Source of the DNA: Desulforamulus reducens MI-1
GTDB lineage: Bacteria > Bacillota > Desulfotomaculia > Desulfotomaculales > Desulfotomaculaceae
Length of the DNA: 64,000 nt
NCBI RefSeq assembly: GCF_000016165.1
Contig: NC_009253.1
Span: forward strand, 2,638,332 to 2,702,331
Reading direction: 5' to 3'
A program made the translations under genes and the position numbers. The notes below the pieces were generated by a model. The model ran no database searches. It was not told the DNA's origin and worked only from the letters and a program-made list of their open reading frames with translations. Shown piece after piece: positions 54,686 through 64,000 of the stretch (positions within the stretch are counted from its first letter, which is position 1; each line of letters starts with the position of its first letter).

Positions 54686-55321
54686 TCAAGACCCTTCGCC
54701 AAATTCAACAAAGAGCCGGGTAACGTTTGTCTTAGAAAATCTGCCAATGACTTCGTAATCTTTTCCGCGGGAACCTTGTATAGTCCTGACCACTGGTAGA
54801 GAATCGATTTCATGGGTTAGAAGTTTATGGGCTGCCAACCAAACCGAATCATTCTCCTGCACCATATGAATATTGGGCATACGTGTCATAATGACACCCA
54901 AAGGCAGTTTATGAATATCCTGACCACCAAGGGTGGTCTTTAGTAGATCTTTGCGAGAAACAACACCTTCTAACAAACCACCTTCTCGTACAATATACAA
55001 TGTACCCACATCTTCGATAAACATGGTAACTACTGCATCGTATACCGAACAGCTTTCTGATACCACAGTTGGCACAGATTTAACCTCACCTACTTGTAGC
55101 CGGGTAATTTTCTCCGCCAGTATCCTGTCTGCAGTTTTACCATTATAATAATAGCCTACCCTCGGTCGAGCCTCAAGGAACCCTGCCATTGTCAAGATGG
55201 ATAAATCAGGTCTTAAAGTTGCCCTTGTCAGGTTGAGGCGCTCTGCAATTTGCTCACCGGTGATGGGACCATCATTTTTGACAATCTCAATTATGGTTTC
55301 CTGCCTTTTGGAAAGTTCCAT
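54686..55321 (-). CDS. ccpN: CcpN-like HTH-CBS transcriptional regulator
   Basis: A 211-aa protein. The N-terminal winged helix ([53 protein letters not shown]) is followed by two CBS domains (about 75-205) that bind adenine nucleotides. In Bacillus CcpN represses gluconeogenic genes. Here it is upstream of ppsR with overlapping signals (its TGA is part of the ppsR ribosome site) and of ppdK, so control of PEP synthesis by the same operon is consistent. Confidence 0.92.
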   Translation of the reverse strand: MELSKRQETIIEIVKNDGPITGEQIAERLNLTRATLRPDLSILTMAGFLEARPRVGYYYNGKTADRILAEKITRLQVGEVKSVPTVVSESCSVYDAVVTMFIEDVGTLYIVREGGLLEGVVSRKDLLKTTLGGQDIHKLPLGVIMTRMPNIHMVQENDSVWLAAHKLLTHEIDSLPVVRTIQGSRGKDYEVIGRFSKTNVTRLFVEFGEGS

Positions 55322-55439
55322 CCCCTCACCCCTAACCTAAAATGTGACATACTATTGATAGTGAATTCCCTTACAATAATATACTATATTCGACTAAATA
55401 AATCCTACTTTTTGAGAAAAATTTTTGTCTTTTTTTATA

Positions 55440-57527
55440 CTACTTTGTTTCAACCACTATTTTGCTAAAATCAGCCACATTCATACTTAGTCCAACCAGC
55501 TTTTTCAGAAGGGCCAACCGATTGGTCTTTACCGCCTCATCTTCTACCATAACCATAACGCTTTCAAAGAAAGTATCGAGGGGGCTTTGAATAGTGGCGA
55601 TTTTTTGTAAAGCTAAGGCATAATTCTTTTGTTCCAGCAGGGGCCTTACTTCCCCTTCAAGTTTTGTCAACAGACCGTATAACTCTTGTTCTGCCGAATG
55701 CTCCAGGTGAACTTCCTGTACTTGTGTGGTGGTGGCATGTTTGGCCAAGTTATTGGCTCTGTTAAAGGCTGTCATCAATGCTGCAAAAGCAGGCAATTCA
55801 CGGAAGGCAGCTAGAGCCATTCCTCTGTCTACAACGTCAGCTATGTCGTCAAAGCCTGCGGTCAGTACAGCATCTACGGTGTCATAGGACAAACCCCGAT
55901 CGTTGAGAATGCCTTTAAGTCTCTGTTTAAAGAATTCTTCAATTTCCGTGATTACTTGGTTTAAATCCTGTTTTAACTCTACCCCTTCATGGTAACCCTG
56001 GTAGGCCCACTGAACCAGTTCCCTGAGGGACAGGTGAATGTTACCTTCAATTAGCATGTGGCATATTCCCAGGGCCTGCCGACGAAGTGCATAGGGATCC
56101 TGGGAACCAGTGGGTTGAATACCAATGGCAAAGCACCCAACGATAGAATCCATCTTATCAGCTACACTCAGCACACTGCCTGCCAGGGTCTCAGGTAACA
56201 GGTCCCCTGCAAAACGGGGTAAATAATGTTCAAAAATGGCTTCTGCAACTTCTGGGGCTTCACCGTTGCGCAGGGCATATTCACGACCCATTTCTCCTTG
56301 GAGTTCGGGAAATTCATAGACCATATTGGTAATTAGATCGGCTTTAGCCAGCAGGGCTCCCCGTTGAATATTCTCCCGTTGTTCCTCATTTGCTCCCAGT
56401 GTTTCTGCCAGGTGGTCTGCCATTGCGCCTATACGGTCCACTTTATCAGCGATGGAGCCCAGACCCTCTAGGAACACCACTTTCTGTAAACCGTTTACTT
56501 TGCTGGCTAGGGGTTGTTTTAAGTCTTCTTCAAAGAAGAAGGCCGCATCTGCTAAGCGGGCCCGTAGAACCTTTTCATTACCAGCAGTTACAATTTCTAT
56601 ATATGCCCTGGTTCCGTTTCTTACCGCTATAAATTTATTTAATAGTTTTCCTTCATTGCTAACCACAGGAAAATAACGTTGATGTTCCCGCATGGGAGTA
56701 ACCAGTACAGCTCCGGGCAGCTTCAAATAATCCTCATCAAAGGTGCCACAAAGGGCCGTGGGCCACTCAAGGATGTTGGTGATTTCATCCAGCAGGTCCT
56801 CGTCCTTTTCCACCACGCCACCTTCAGCCGTAGCCAGTTCCTGCACCTGTTGCCAGATGAGTTCCTTTCGTTCAGCTGGGTCAATCAGTACATAGGCACC
56901 TCGAATTTTGGTGAAGTAATCTTCTGGATTGGCTATGGACAGGTCGCCTGTGGACAGGAAGCGATGACCATAGGTAAAACGGTTGGACTGCAAGTTAGCC
57001 AGTTCAAAGGGTACTACAGCTTCACCAAACAGGGCCAGTAACCAGCGAATGGGCCGGGCAAAACGGAGTTCCAGTTCACCCCAGCGCATGGGTTTGGGAA
57101 AGTGCAGCCCGGCGATAAGTCCCGGACATATTTCCGCCAGAACTTGCGCTGTGGGACGACCTTCTTCCCGCTTAAGGGCATAGAGGTATTCTACCTGTCC
57201 GATACTACGTACCACCAGATCTTCCATGGATACCCCCTGGGAACGGGTAAAGCCTAAAATAGCCTTGGTAGGATTACCAGCTGCATCAAAGGCCGCTTTT
57301 TTAGCAGGACCCTTTACTTCCTTTTCCAGGGCAGCCTGATTTTCTGCTAGATCTTTTATGTAAAGTACCAGGCGACGAGGGGTACCATAGGTTTGTATAT
57401 CCGCATATTCAATTCTAAGTTCCTGCAGGGTTTTGACCGTTTGTTCCTTTAATTGTGTTAAAGCCGGACCCAAAAAACGGGCAGGCATTTCTTCGATACC
57501 AACTTCCAATAAAAAATCCTTAGCCAT
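55440..57527 (-). CDS. glyS: Glycyl-tRNA synthetase beta subunit
   Basis: A 695-aa beta subunit of the heterotetrameric GlyRS. The N-terminus is [19 protein letters not shown], with [12 protein letters not shown] and an HD-like region (residues about 350-500, [12 protein letters not shown]); the C-terminal DALR/anticodon-binding part is last. It overlaps glyQ by 8 bp and is cotranscribed under the glycine T-box. Confidence 0.97.
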   Translation of the reverse strand: MAKDFLLEVGIEEMPARFLGPALTQLKEQTVKTLQELRIEYADIQTYGTPRRLVLYIKDLAENQAALEKEVKGPAKKAAFDAAGNPTKAILGFTRSQGVSMEDLVVRSIGQVEYLYALKREEGRPTAQVLAEICPGLIAGLHFPKPMRWGELELRFARPIRWLLALFGEAVVPFELANLQSNRFTYGHRFLSTGDLSIANPEDYFTKIRGAYVLIDPAERKELIWQQVQELATAEGGVVEKDEDLLDEITNILEWPTALCGTFDEDYLKLPGAVLVTPMREHQRYFPVVSNEGKLLNKFIAVRNGTRAYIEIVTAGNEKVLRARLADAAFFFEEDLKQPLASKVNGLQKVVFLEGLGSIADKVDRIGAMADHLAETLGANEEQRENIQRGALLAKADLITNMVYEFPELQGEMGREYALRNGEAPEVAEAIFEHYLPRFAGDLLPETLAGSVLSVADKMDSIVGCFAIGIQPTGSQDPYALRRQALGICHMLIEGNIHLSLRELVQWAYQGYHEGVELKQDLNQVITEIEEFFKQRLKGILNDRGLSYDTVDAVLTAGFDDIADVVDRGMALAAFRELPAFAALMTAFNRANNLAKHATTTQVQEVHLEHSAEQELYGLLTKLEGEVRPLLEQKNYALALQKIATIQSPLDTFFESVMVMVEDEAVKTNRLALLKKLVGLSMNVADFSKIVVETK

Positions 57528-58407
57528 TGATATTGCCCCCTTTCTTTAACAGAGGAAATCCTAATTTTTCACGCTGCTCCACATAGGCATGGGCGCAGGC
57601 CCTGGCCATCTGCCTTACCCGGGCAATAAAGCCCTGCCGTTCAGAGACACTGATGGCCCCTCTGGCATCCAATAAGTTAAAGGTATGGGAGCATTTTAAA
57701 ACATAGTCATAGGCTGGGAGAACTAAACCTTTTTCCAGTATATGGTTGGCTTCTGCCTCATACATATCAAAGAGGTCAAAGAGCATCTCAGTATTGGCCA
57801 CTTCAAAGTTATAGCCCGATTGTTCTACTTCATTCTGGTGGTAAACATCTCCATAGGTGATATCTCCTACCCAGGTAATATCGTAAACACTATCCTTTTG
57901 TTGAATGAACATGGCTAATCTTTCTAGACCATAGGTGATCTCTGCAGATACCGGGTGACAGTCGATACCGCCACACTGCTGGAAGTAGGTAAACTGGGTT
58001 ACCTCCATACCATCCAGCCACACTTCCCAACCCAATCCCCAGGCACCCAGGGTGGGGGATTCCCAGTTGTCTTCCACAAAGCGAATATCATGCTTATCCG
58101 GATCAATGCCGATAGCCCGTAGGGAGTCTAAATAAACGGGAATAACATCGTCGGGGGAAGGTTTTAAAATGACCTGGTATTGGAAGTAATGCTGCAGGCG
58201 GTTGGGGTTTTCTCCATAGCGACCGTCGGTGGGACGACGAGATGGTTCCACATAGGCCACCCGCCAAGGTTCTGGTCCCAGGGCCCGTAAAAAGGTAGCC
58301 GGGTTCATGGTGCCGGCGCCCTTTTCGATGTCGTAGGGCTGTTGAATAATACAATTTTGTTCGGCCCAGAATTTGTTCAAGGTCAGAATGAGTTCCTGAA
58401 AGTTCAC
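57520..58407 (-). CDS. glyQ: Glycyl-tRNA synthetase alpha subunit
   Basis: A 295-aa class II catalytic subunit. Family parts: [77 protein letters not shown] and [20 protein letters not shown]. It charges tRNA-Gly together with GlyS. It is preceded by the T-box riboswitch. Confidence 0.98.
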   Translation of the reverse strand: MNFQELILTLNKFWAEQNCIIQQPYDIEKGAGTMNPATFLRALGPEPWRVAYVEPSRRPTDGRYGENPNRLQHYFQYQVILKPSPDDVIPVYLDSLRAIGIDPDKHDIRFVEDNWESPTLGAWGLGWEVWLDGMEVTQFTYFQQCGGIDCHPVSAEITYGLERLAMFIQQKDSVYDITWVGDITYGDVYHQNEVEQSGYNFEVANTEMLFDLFDMYEAEANHILEKGLVLPAYDYVLKCSHTFNLLDARGAISVSERQGFIARVRQMARACAHAYVEQREKLGFPLLKKGGNING

Positions 58408-58510
58408 TGTTTTTGCCTCCTTATTTAATAAAACTAAACACCTGGTGGATTTCCCACTTCTGTTTGGCTTGGGATTATCTATTCTCCAATTTTGGGGGTT
58501 AAATTAAAAA

Positions 58511-58745
58511 AACCCCCGCCCCTGACATAATGTCAGGGACGGGAGAGTTTCCCGCGGTTCCACCCTGTTTGGCTGATCCACAGCCCACCTTCATTTTTTG
58601 CAGGATTTACTTACCTGTGTGCGGCTTTCCCCCTGCTGCTCAGGAGCCCCCGTATACGGCCTGTGTTGCCGGCTTTCACCATCCCGACTCGCTAAGAACC
58701 AGTTTCTCGTATACTCTTTCCCTCATCGCAAAGTTTTTAATTATA
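58511..58745 (-). promoter_or_regulatory. Glycine T-box riboswitch of glyQS
   Basis: Minus-strand leader. The T-box core GGGTGGAACCGCGG is at 58552-58565. The terminator stem CCCGTCCCTGACA/TGTCAGGGGCGGG (58515-58543) is followed by TTTTTTT. Stem I occupies about 58620-58740, with matching GTATACG arms. A glycine specifier GGC is at 58659-58661 in ACAGGCCG. Uncharged tRNA-Gly should favour the antiterminator and raise glyQS expression. Confidence 0.93.
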
Positions 58746-58785
58746 ACCAAAAATCTATCAAACTGCCAGGTTCTTGTCAATAGTT

Positions 58786-59253
58786 TTAATGCTGAGGATT
58801 ATTTTTGTCAAAATTATTCTCTGGAACCTCAACCTCAGGTTCCCATCTATCACTATCCTCTTGAAACTCCAGCCGGTAATTATTGACTAATCCGGCGATG
58901 GTGCCCAGGGCACCTACCACTAAAATAGGCGTGCTGGCCATTGCTCCCAAGACCCCTAGGGCACCCACTGTGGCTGGGAATTCCACCACGGTATCATCAT
59001 CCTTCTTTATTTTTACTTTCGTCCTTTGGCCCTTTTCCAGGAGTGTTTTAAATTGGCCCATAAATTCATTTCCCTTGCCATGGAGCTTCTCATTCCAATG
59101 CCGATTCTTTTCTTCCAATTTTATTAAAGCCTGCACAACATCGCCATCGGCTAGATTAAGGGCTTCCTTTGCTTCCTTGTAACTAACGCCCAGTCGGGCT
59201 CGCAGAAGGTCTATCTTCTCCAGTTCACTGGTCACTATATCAAACCTCCCCAT
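58786..59253 (-). CDS. DUF4342/UBA-like domain protein
   Basis: A 155-aa protein. The N-terminal 45 residues form a UBA/TS-N-like helix bundle (KIDLLRARLGVSYKEAKEALNLADGDVVQALIKLE). The middle matches DUF4342 (VKIKKDDDTVVEFPATVGALGVLGAMASTPILVVGALGTIAGLVNNYRL), with one hydrophobic, possibly membrane-inserted helix. The C-terminus is acidic. Function unknown. It starts 11 bp after recO and is probably in one transcript with it. Confidence 0.82.
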   Translation of the reverse strand: MGRFDIVTSELEKIDLLRARLGVSYKEAKEALNLADGDVVQALIKLEEKNRHWNEKLHGKGNEFMGQFKTLLEKGQRTKVKIKKDDDTVVEFPATVGALGVLGAMASTPILVVGALGTIAGLVNNYRLEFQEDSDRWEPEVEVPENNFDKNNPQH

Positions 59254-59264
59254 AGTCCTTTGTA

Positions 59265-60035
59265 TTATATATTTGTACCCCTACCCAAGTTACTTTTATA
59301 CAAGCGATCCATAAATTCTGTGGTTTTTAATTTTTTTTCTAGGTAATACTCAATATAGGAACGTAATAGTGCACTAAGTTCTGTCTTTAGGGGTTCAGAA
59401 ACTTTTAATTGTTGCAGTTTCGTTAATTCCCAACGATAAAGGGTTTTCAACACCTCTACTGTTCCTCGGCTAAATTTTAGGATTCTTTTTTCATGGGTTG
59501 CACAATCCTTACAAAGAATCCCTCCCTGTTGGACTGCAAAGGAAACCTTGGTTTCCCGAATCTCAGCACCACATACACTGCAGTTGGTTAGATCCGGCTG
59601 AAGTCCTGAAAACCCCAGTAGTTTCGCTTCAAAGCCCCGTAAAATCATTTCACTATTACCAACTGCAATCAGGTGCAGTGCACTGTAAAGTAAACTAAAT
59701 AAGTTCTGGTTAGGCTCACCCTCCGCTACAAATCCATCCAGCAACTCGGTTATATAGGCTGCAGCCGTTAGTCGATCCAGGTCATACCTTATCTCTGCAA
59801 AACCCTCTTTTAATTCTGCCTGGCTGATGGCATCAATTTCCCTTCCCCGGTGCAACATAAATTCAGAAAAACAAAAGGGCTGCACAGCTCCCCTTTTGCG
59901 ACTGTTGGGCTTTGCGGCACCATGGGCCACAATTCTTTGCTTTCCCCGTTGTATGGAATATACCGTAAGAATTTTATCGGCTTCTCTCATATCCCGGGAC
60001 TTTAAAACAATTGCGTCTAACTTATATATTTTCAT
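59265..60035 (-). CDS. recO: DNA repair protein RecO
   Basis: A 256-aa RecO. The N-terminal OB fold starts KLDAIVLKSRDMREADKILTVYS. The middle is helical. A zinc site CSVCG...CKDC is at about residues 152-177, with LYRWELTKLQQL in the C-terminus. It loads RecA onto SSB-coated DNA with RecR. It lies downstream of era and upstream of glyQS, as in Bacillus. Confidence 0.95.
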   Translation of the reverse strand: MKIYKLDAIVLKSRDMREADKILTVYSIQRGKQRIVAHGAAKPNSRKRGAVQPFCFSEFMLHRGREIDAISQAELKEGFAEIRYDLDRLTAAAYITELLDGFVAEGEPNQNLFSLLYSALHLIAVGNSEMILRGFEAKLLGFSGLQPDLTNCSVCGAEIRETKVSFAVQQGGILCKDCATHEKRILKFSRGTVEVLKTLYRWELTKLQQLKVSEPLKTELSALLRSYIEYYLEKKLKTTEFMDRLYKSNLGRGTNI

Positions 60036-60163
60036 GAACTAGGCTGTCACCTTTCTTTACTACCACTAAATTAATTCTATTATATCTTATTTAGCACATT
60101 ATCTTTCGGTGACCTTTAGGACAAAATAGTAGAAAGCCAGCTATAAATAGCAAAAGGAGGACT

Positions 60164-60592
60164 TTGGAAATGGAGTTTATTACAGAAAATCAGTATGGTA
60201 TAACCAAAGGAACCGCCGTTGAAGAACATGTGGATAAAAATTTTAAGGGTGAAAACTCGGAGGTAGGTTGGTACCTGGCTGTGGCCAGAAATGCCCAAAG
60301 GGAAGGCTACCCTGAAATTGCTGAAGTATTAAAGACCATCGCCATGGAAGAAGCCTGGCACGCTGCTCGCTTTGCGGAACTCAACGGTGAAATTTCCACC
60401 AGTACCCGGGAGAATTTACAAAAGGCCATCGCCGGTGAGACCGTTTCTAATAAAATGAAAAAGGAAGCTGCGGGTATTGCCAAACAAAATGATGTGGATG
60501 AAGCCCATGATTTCTTTGATGAAGCTGCCAAGGACGAGGCCCGCCATGCGAGGGCTTTAAAGGGCATCTTGGATCGTTATTTTCCTGCTTAA
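60164..60592 (+). CDS. Rubrerythrin-like ferritin-domain protein
   Basis: A 142-aa diiron four-helix protein. The ligand motifs ExxH are seen as [13 protein letters not shown] and [12 protein letters not shown], with partner Glu residues in [23 protein letters not shown]. It lacks the rubredoxin tail, so it is a rubrerythrin-like ferritin, probably handling peroxide in an anaerobe. AAAGGAGGACTTTGGAA precedes the ATG. A single-gene transcript with its own terminator. Confidence 0.9.
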   Translation: MEMEFITENQYGITKGTAVEEHVDKNFKGENSEVGWYLAVARNAQREGYPEIAEVLKTIAMEEAWHAARFAELNGEISTSTRENLQKAIAGETVSNKMKKEAAGIAKQNDVDEAHDFFDEAAKDEARHARALKGILDRYFPA

Positions 60593-60615
60593 ACAACATT
60601 ATACAAAACCATACA

Positions 60616-60644
60616 CCGGGGTAGCACACCCCGGTTTTGTTTTT
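60616..60644 (+). terminator. Terminator of the rubrerythrin-like gene
   Basis: CCGGGG and CCCCGG (6 bp, extended by A/T pairs) with a loop TAGCACA, followed by TTTTGTTTTT. Confidence 0.88.
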
Positions 60645-60706
60645 AGTTTACATTATCTATTATTTCAGACCAAATCCTTGTACAATGGTGGGGGAGGAGA
60701 TGAAAT

Positions 60707-61261
60707 TTGCGTATTGTTGTGGGAATTACCGGAGCCACCGGTGCTATTTACGGCATCAATTTGTTAGAGCAACTAAAAAAAATGGATATAGAAACCCACT
60801 TAATTCTTAGCCACTGGGCTCGTCGAACCATTGAGTTAGAAACGTCCTATTCGGTTCGCCAAGTCATTGATTTGGCCAATATTTACTATCCAGAGGATCA
60901 TTTGGCTGCTGCGATTTCCAGTGGTTCCTTCCGCCACCAGGGGATGATTATCGCTCCCTGTAGTATGAAAACCTTGGCGGGTTTGGCCCATGGCTATGCA
61001 GAGAATTTGATTGTACGGGCAGCTGATGTTACTTTGAAAGAAGGCAGACCATTAATTTTAGTACCCCGTGAAACGCCCTTAAATGCTATTCACTTGGAAA
61101 ATATGCTAAAACTGGCTAAGTGCGGAGCAGTGATTCTTCCGCCCATGCCAGCCTTTTATCATCGCCCGGCATCGATCCAAGACATTGTTGATCAAACTGT
61201 GGGACGTATACTGGACCGACTGGGGGTAGAAAATAACTTGGTAAAACGGTGGACGGAGTAG
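60707..61261 (+). CDS. ubiX: UbiX-like flavin prenyltransferase
   Basis: A 184-aa UbiX/Pad1 family enzyme that prenylates FMN to make the cofactor for UbiD-type decarboxylases. The FMN loop is VVGITGATGAIYGINLLEQL, then SSGSFRHQGMIIAPCSMKTLAGLAHG and LVPRETPLNAIHLENM. TTG 60707 follows GGAGGAGATGAAA. No ubiD is in the window. Confidence 0.93.
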   Translation: MRIVVGITGATGAIYGINLLEQLKKMDIETHLILSHWARRTIELETSYSVRQVIDLANIYYPEDHLAAAISSGSFRHQGMIIAPCSMKTLAGLAHGYAENLIVRAADVTLKEGRPLILVPRETPLNAIHLENMLKLAKCGAVILPPMPAFYHRPASIQDIVDQTVGRILDRLGVENNLVKRWTE

Positions 61262-61274
61262 GTAAAAGAGAGTT

Positions 61275-61307
61275 GAATTAAGCCACGCAATTTGCGTGGC
61301 TTAATTC
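61275..61307. terminator. Perfect 15-bp palindrome between ubiX and the SLH gene
   Basis: GAATTAAGCCACGCA and TGCGTGGCTTAATTC with loop ATT. Located between convergent genes and flanked by short T/A tracts, it is a likely bidirectional terminator. Confidence 0.75.
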
Positions 61308-61333
61308 TTTGGGGAGATTCTTGTTAGGGGGAT

Positions 61334-62506
61334 TTAGGAATTTATATTATCAGTATCTTCGGTGCTATTTTCAGCAGTGTTATCGGTTTCTTCTTCAACG
61401 GTGGTATCATCTTCAGTAGTGCTTTCCTCTACAGTTTGTTCAATTTTAATGGCCAGACCTTCCTCGTTGGTTTCAACCTTGACTGCAGTTCCTTTAACTA
61501 GGTCTGATAGTTCTGCCAATTCACCATTAATGTAAATTTCTACCTCATCTGCCAGTTTAATTTCCTCGGCATTTTCACCTGTACCAATTTTTAAAACCTG
61601 TTGACCATCTGCAGTTTCTACACCCTGGAATGTATCTGTATCTTCCGTTTGCTCTTCGGTTAACATACGGTCAATCAGAGCGGCAATCTGTGCTCTGGTT
61701 ACGGCACTGTTTGGATTCAACATTCCACCGGGACCACCTGCCACAAGACCTTCTTTATATAAAGCCATAACATAACCCATATCTTCGGGAGAGACCAGGA
61801 TTCCATCTTTGAAGGGCAGACCAGTTGTTTCCACAGGTTCTAAATCCATTGCTTTTGCAAGCCAAACCATGGATTGAACTCGGCTGGCCTGTACCCCGGA
61901 ATGGAAGCGGTTAAGGTTAATAATTCCCTTTGCTTTGGCCTCAGCCACTGCTCCTCTGGCCCAGTTCGGAACATCTTCCAGCTCTTCTTCGGTGGCTTCA
62001 GTCTGCTCAGTGGTGATTTCATCAGTCTCATTGGTCGTTTCATTAATTTCTTCACCCTGCAGTTCAAGGGTTCTCACTACCATAGATACTACTTGCTCTT
62101 GGGTTACAGGCGCTTCCGGCTGGAAAGTACCATCAGGGAAACCCGAAGCAATGCCAAGCATTTGTAATCTTTGGATGGGACCCTTTGCCCAGTGATTTTG
62201 CGTATCCTTGAAGTCCTTAGCTGCATATTTTACCTTGCTTTGAACTTCACCAAATTTTTTGTCATTATTTGCCTTATTAGTTTTTGTTTCTTTAATCTCT
62301 ACACCATTGACAGACTTGTTTTGAGTACCACTGTTGGATTGACTGCTGCTTTTTTGAACCTGGCTACTGGAGGGCTTGCTGCTCTTATCTGAAGATCCCT
62401 TACCATTACCCCCTGGGGCTGCATCTGCCATGGCCCCGCCCACCAGCAGACTGCTGGCCACCGCCAATGTAATTATGCCTTTACCTACTTTGCTCACTAG
62501 AAACAC
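61334..62506 (-). CDS. SLH-domain surface protein
   Basis: A 390-aa secreted protein. A signal peptide (GIITLAVASSLLVGGAMADA) is followed by a Ser/Lys/Asn-rich linker (30-90) and three S-layer homology repeats: DTQNHWAKGPIQRLQMLGI...FQPEAPVTQEQ, VPNWARGAVAEAKAKGII and VMALYKEGLVAGGPGGMLNPNSAVTRAQ. A small beta domain (about 300-355) and an acidic Thr/Glu/Asn tail end the protein. It is probably anchored to the cell-wall polymer. Its lone position gives no pathway. Confidence 0.92.
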   Translation of the reverse strand: MFLVSKVGKGIITLAVASSLLVGGAMADAAPGGNGKGSSDKSSKPSSSQVQKSSSQSNSGTQNKSVNGVEIKETKTNKANNDKKFGEVQSKVKYAAKDFKDTQNHWAKGPIQRLQMLGIASGFPDGTFQPEAPVTQEQVVSMVVRTLELQGEEINETTNETDEITTEQTEATEEELEDVPNWARGAVAEAKAKGIINLNRFHSGVQASRVQSMVWLAKAMDLEPVETTGLPFKDGILVSPEDMGYVMALYKEGLVAGGPGGMLNPNSAVTRAQIAALIDRMLTEEQTEDTDTFQGVETADGQQVLKIGTGENAEEIKLADEVEIYINGELAELSDLVKGTAVKVETNEEGLAIKIEQTVEESTTEDDTTVEEETDNTAENSTEDTDNINS

Positions 62507-62605
62507 TCCTTGTTTTTTTTATATTATAAATTACGGCATTATTTGATTTTTTGTTGGGGGTTTATGATAAAACCTTGGTCCTATTTTACAGTCCTAACAA
62601 TAAAA

Positions 62606-62628
62606 GGTGGGACTAAGCCCACCCATTT
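62606..62628 (-). terminator. Terminator of era
   Basis: GGTGGG and CCCACC (6 bp) with a 6-nt loop on the minus strand, followed by TTTTATTG. Confidence 0.8.
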
Positions 62629-62634
62629 ATTGTA

Positions 62635-63543
62635 CTAATCTTCTTTGGTAAAACCAAAATTTCGTATATCGGTCATCTTATTGCGCCAATCCTTCTTCAC
62701 CTTAACCCATAATTCAAGAAATACCTTAGAACCCAGCAGATTTTCGATCTCTTCCCGGGAGCGGCGGCCTACTTCCTTCAACATGTTGCCACCCTTACCA
62801 ATTAAGATAGCCTTCTGGGAGTCACGCTCGGTATAAATGACAGCACTTACAGCCACCACACCGTTATTGCGTTCTTTGATTTGCTCTACCACCACTGCCA
62901 CCGAATGGGGTATTTCTTCGCTGGTTAAATGCAATACCTTTTCCCGGATGATTTCCGCCATGATAAACCGCTCGGGTCGATCGGTTACCATATCTGCGGG
63001 GTAATATTGAGGTCCTTCGGGCAAATACTTAATAATTGTATCAATGAGCCGCTCCACGTTTTCCCCGGCCAAAGCGGAAACGGGAATCACTTCAGCAAAG
63101 GGCAGCAGATCCTTATATTGGAGGATTCTTTCTAATACAGCTTCCCTTTGAATGAGATCGACTTTGTTCAGCATTAAGAATACTGGGGTTTTTATACCCT
63201 TTAATTGCTCGGCAATATACTGGTCGCCAGGGCCTGGGGCTTCTGATGCCTCCACCAGAAAAAGTGCAACGTCTACTTCTTTCAGAGCTCCCAGTGCTAC
63301 ATCCACCATATATTCTCCTAATTTATGCCTGGGTTTATGGATACCCGGAGTATCAAGAAAGACCATCTGGGCATCATTTCTAGTAAGGACAGAGTGAATT
63401 TTATGACGGGTGGTCTGGGGTTTGTCCGACATAATGGCTACTTTTTGACCAACCAGCTTATTTAGTAAAGTAGATTTCCCCACATTGGGGCGGCCCACCA
63501 GGGCCACAAAACCCGAGCGATATCCTTCGGGTGTATTTAGCAT
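62635..63543 (-). CDS. era: GTPase Era
   Basis: A 302-aa essential GTPase for 16S rRNA maturation and 30S assembly. G1 is GRPNVGKST, G2 TTRHKIH, G3 DTPG, G4 NKVD, G5 SAL. The C-terminal KH domain has AILIGKGGNMLKEVGRRSREEIE. I choose ATG 63543 because AAGGAGGAAAC lies just upstream; the frame opening at 63642 includes non-homologous residues. It is downstream of cdd in the typical clostridial order cdd-era-recO, here with the SLH, ubiX and ferritin genes inserted between era and recO. Confidence 0.97.
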   Translation of the reverse strand: MLNTPEGYRSGFVALVGRPNVGKSTLLNKLVGQKVAIMSDKPQTTRHKIHSVLTRNDAQMVFLDTPGIHKPRHKLGEYMVDVALGALKEVDVALFLVEASEAPGPGDQYIAEQLKGIKTPVFLMLNKVDLIQREAVLERILQYKDLLPFAEVIPVSALAGENVERLIDTIIKYLPEGPQYYPADMVTDRPERFIMAEIIREKVLHLTSEEIPHSVAVVVEQIKERNNGVVAVSAVIYTERDSQKAILIGKGGNMLKEVGRRSREEIENLLGSKVFLELWVKVKKDWRNKMTDIRNFGFTKED

Positions 63544-63589
63544 ATCGTTTCCTCCTTGTTGCTTTTGGTGCTTATGGGTATGTCTTTGG

Positions 63590-64000
<411 letters not shown>

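Overview
The window looks like a chromosomal segment of a motile, low-to-mid G+C Gram-positive anaerobe of the Clostridia/Peptococcaceae type; a Desulfotomaculum-like organism is my inference. The evidence is the gene order recO-glyQ-glyS-ccpN-ppsR with dnaG-sigA and trmK-nif3 (the Bacillus sigA neighbourhood), a glycine T-box, CsrA with flagellins, an S-layer-homology protein, a DUF1540 protein and the enzyme pair PpdK/PpsA. No phage, complete insertion sequence or CRISPR array was seen.

Region 1 (1-5.8 kb) is accessory. A 5'-truncated 2-enoate-reductase-type flavoenzyme is followed by a dense set of toxin-antitoxin pairs (MntA-HepT, an AbrB/PIN VapBC pair, HicAB). Between them lie debris: a hicB fragment fused to a decayed flagellin N-terminus, and a frameshifted Rpn-family nuclease remnant.

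Region 2 (6-21.8 kb) is a flagellar and chemotaxis block, nearly all on the minus strand: motA-motB-cheW-cheA-cheB, flgM-flgN-flgK-flgL, a FlaG-like gene, flagellin 2 (548 aa), an unknown 144-aa gene, csrA and flagellin 1 (713 aa). An XRE regulator is divergent from csrA. I see three sigma-28-type promoters (before flgM, flagellin 2 and csrA). The leaders of csrA and both flagellins carry GGA-in-loop hairpins typical of CsrA targets. This suggests a coherent post-transcriptional flagellin circuit, although fliW is not in the window. csrA (59 codons) is a short gene that is easy to miss.

Region 3 (22-33.4 kb) has a ComB-like phosphatase, several uncharacterised proteins, a Nudix hydrolase, a HAD phosphatase, a dipeptide/oligopeptide ABC operon (dppA-B-C-D-F) with a strong hairpin after the binding-protein gene, a 51-aa DUF1540 gene and a Pro/Gly/Cys-rich protein.

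Region 4 (33.7-46.3 kb) is housekeeping: rnhA, pepF, a zinc-ribbon coiled-coil protein, nif3-like, trmK, a chemoreceptor, four tRNAs (Asn, Met-type CAU, Glu, Val) behind a near-consensus sigma-A promoter, sigA, dnaG, dgt and an FMN reductase.

Region 5 (46.7-64 kb) centres on PEP/pyruvate interconversion: ppsA, ppdK, its regulatory kinase/phosphatase ppsR (apparently starting at ATT) and ccpN. Then come glyQS with a T-box, DUF4342, recO, a ferritin-like protein, ubiX, an SLH protein, era and a truncated cdd. A RelBE-type toxin-antitoxin pair interrupts the ppsA-ppdK interval.

Two intergenic repeat families recur: a 72-nt imperfect hairpin (two copies inside the flagellar block) and a degenerate family rich in CATGGCTCACGGC-like words (at least four copies).
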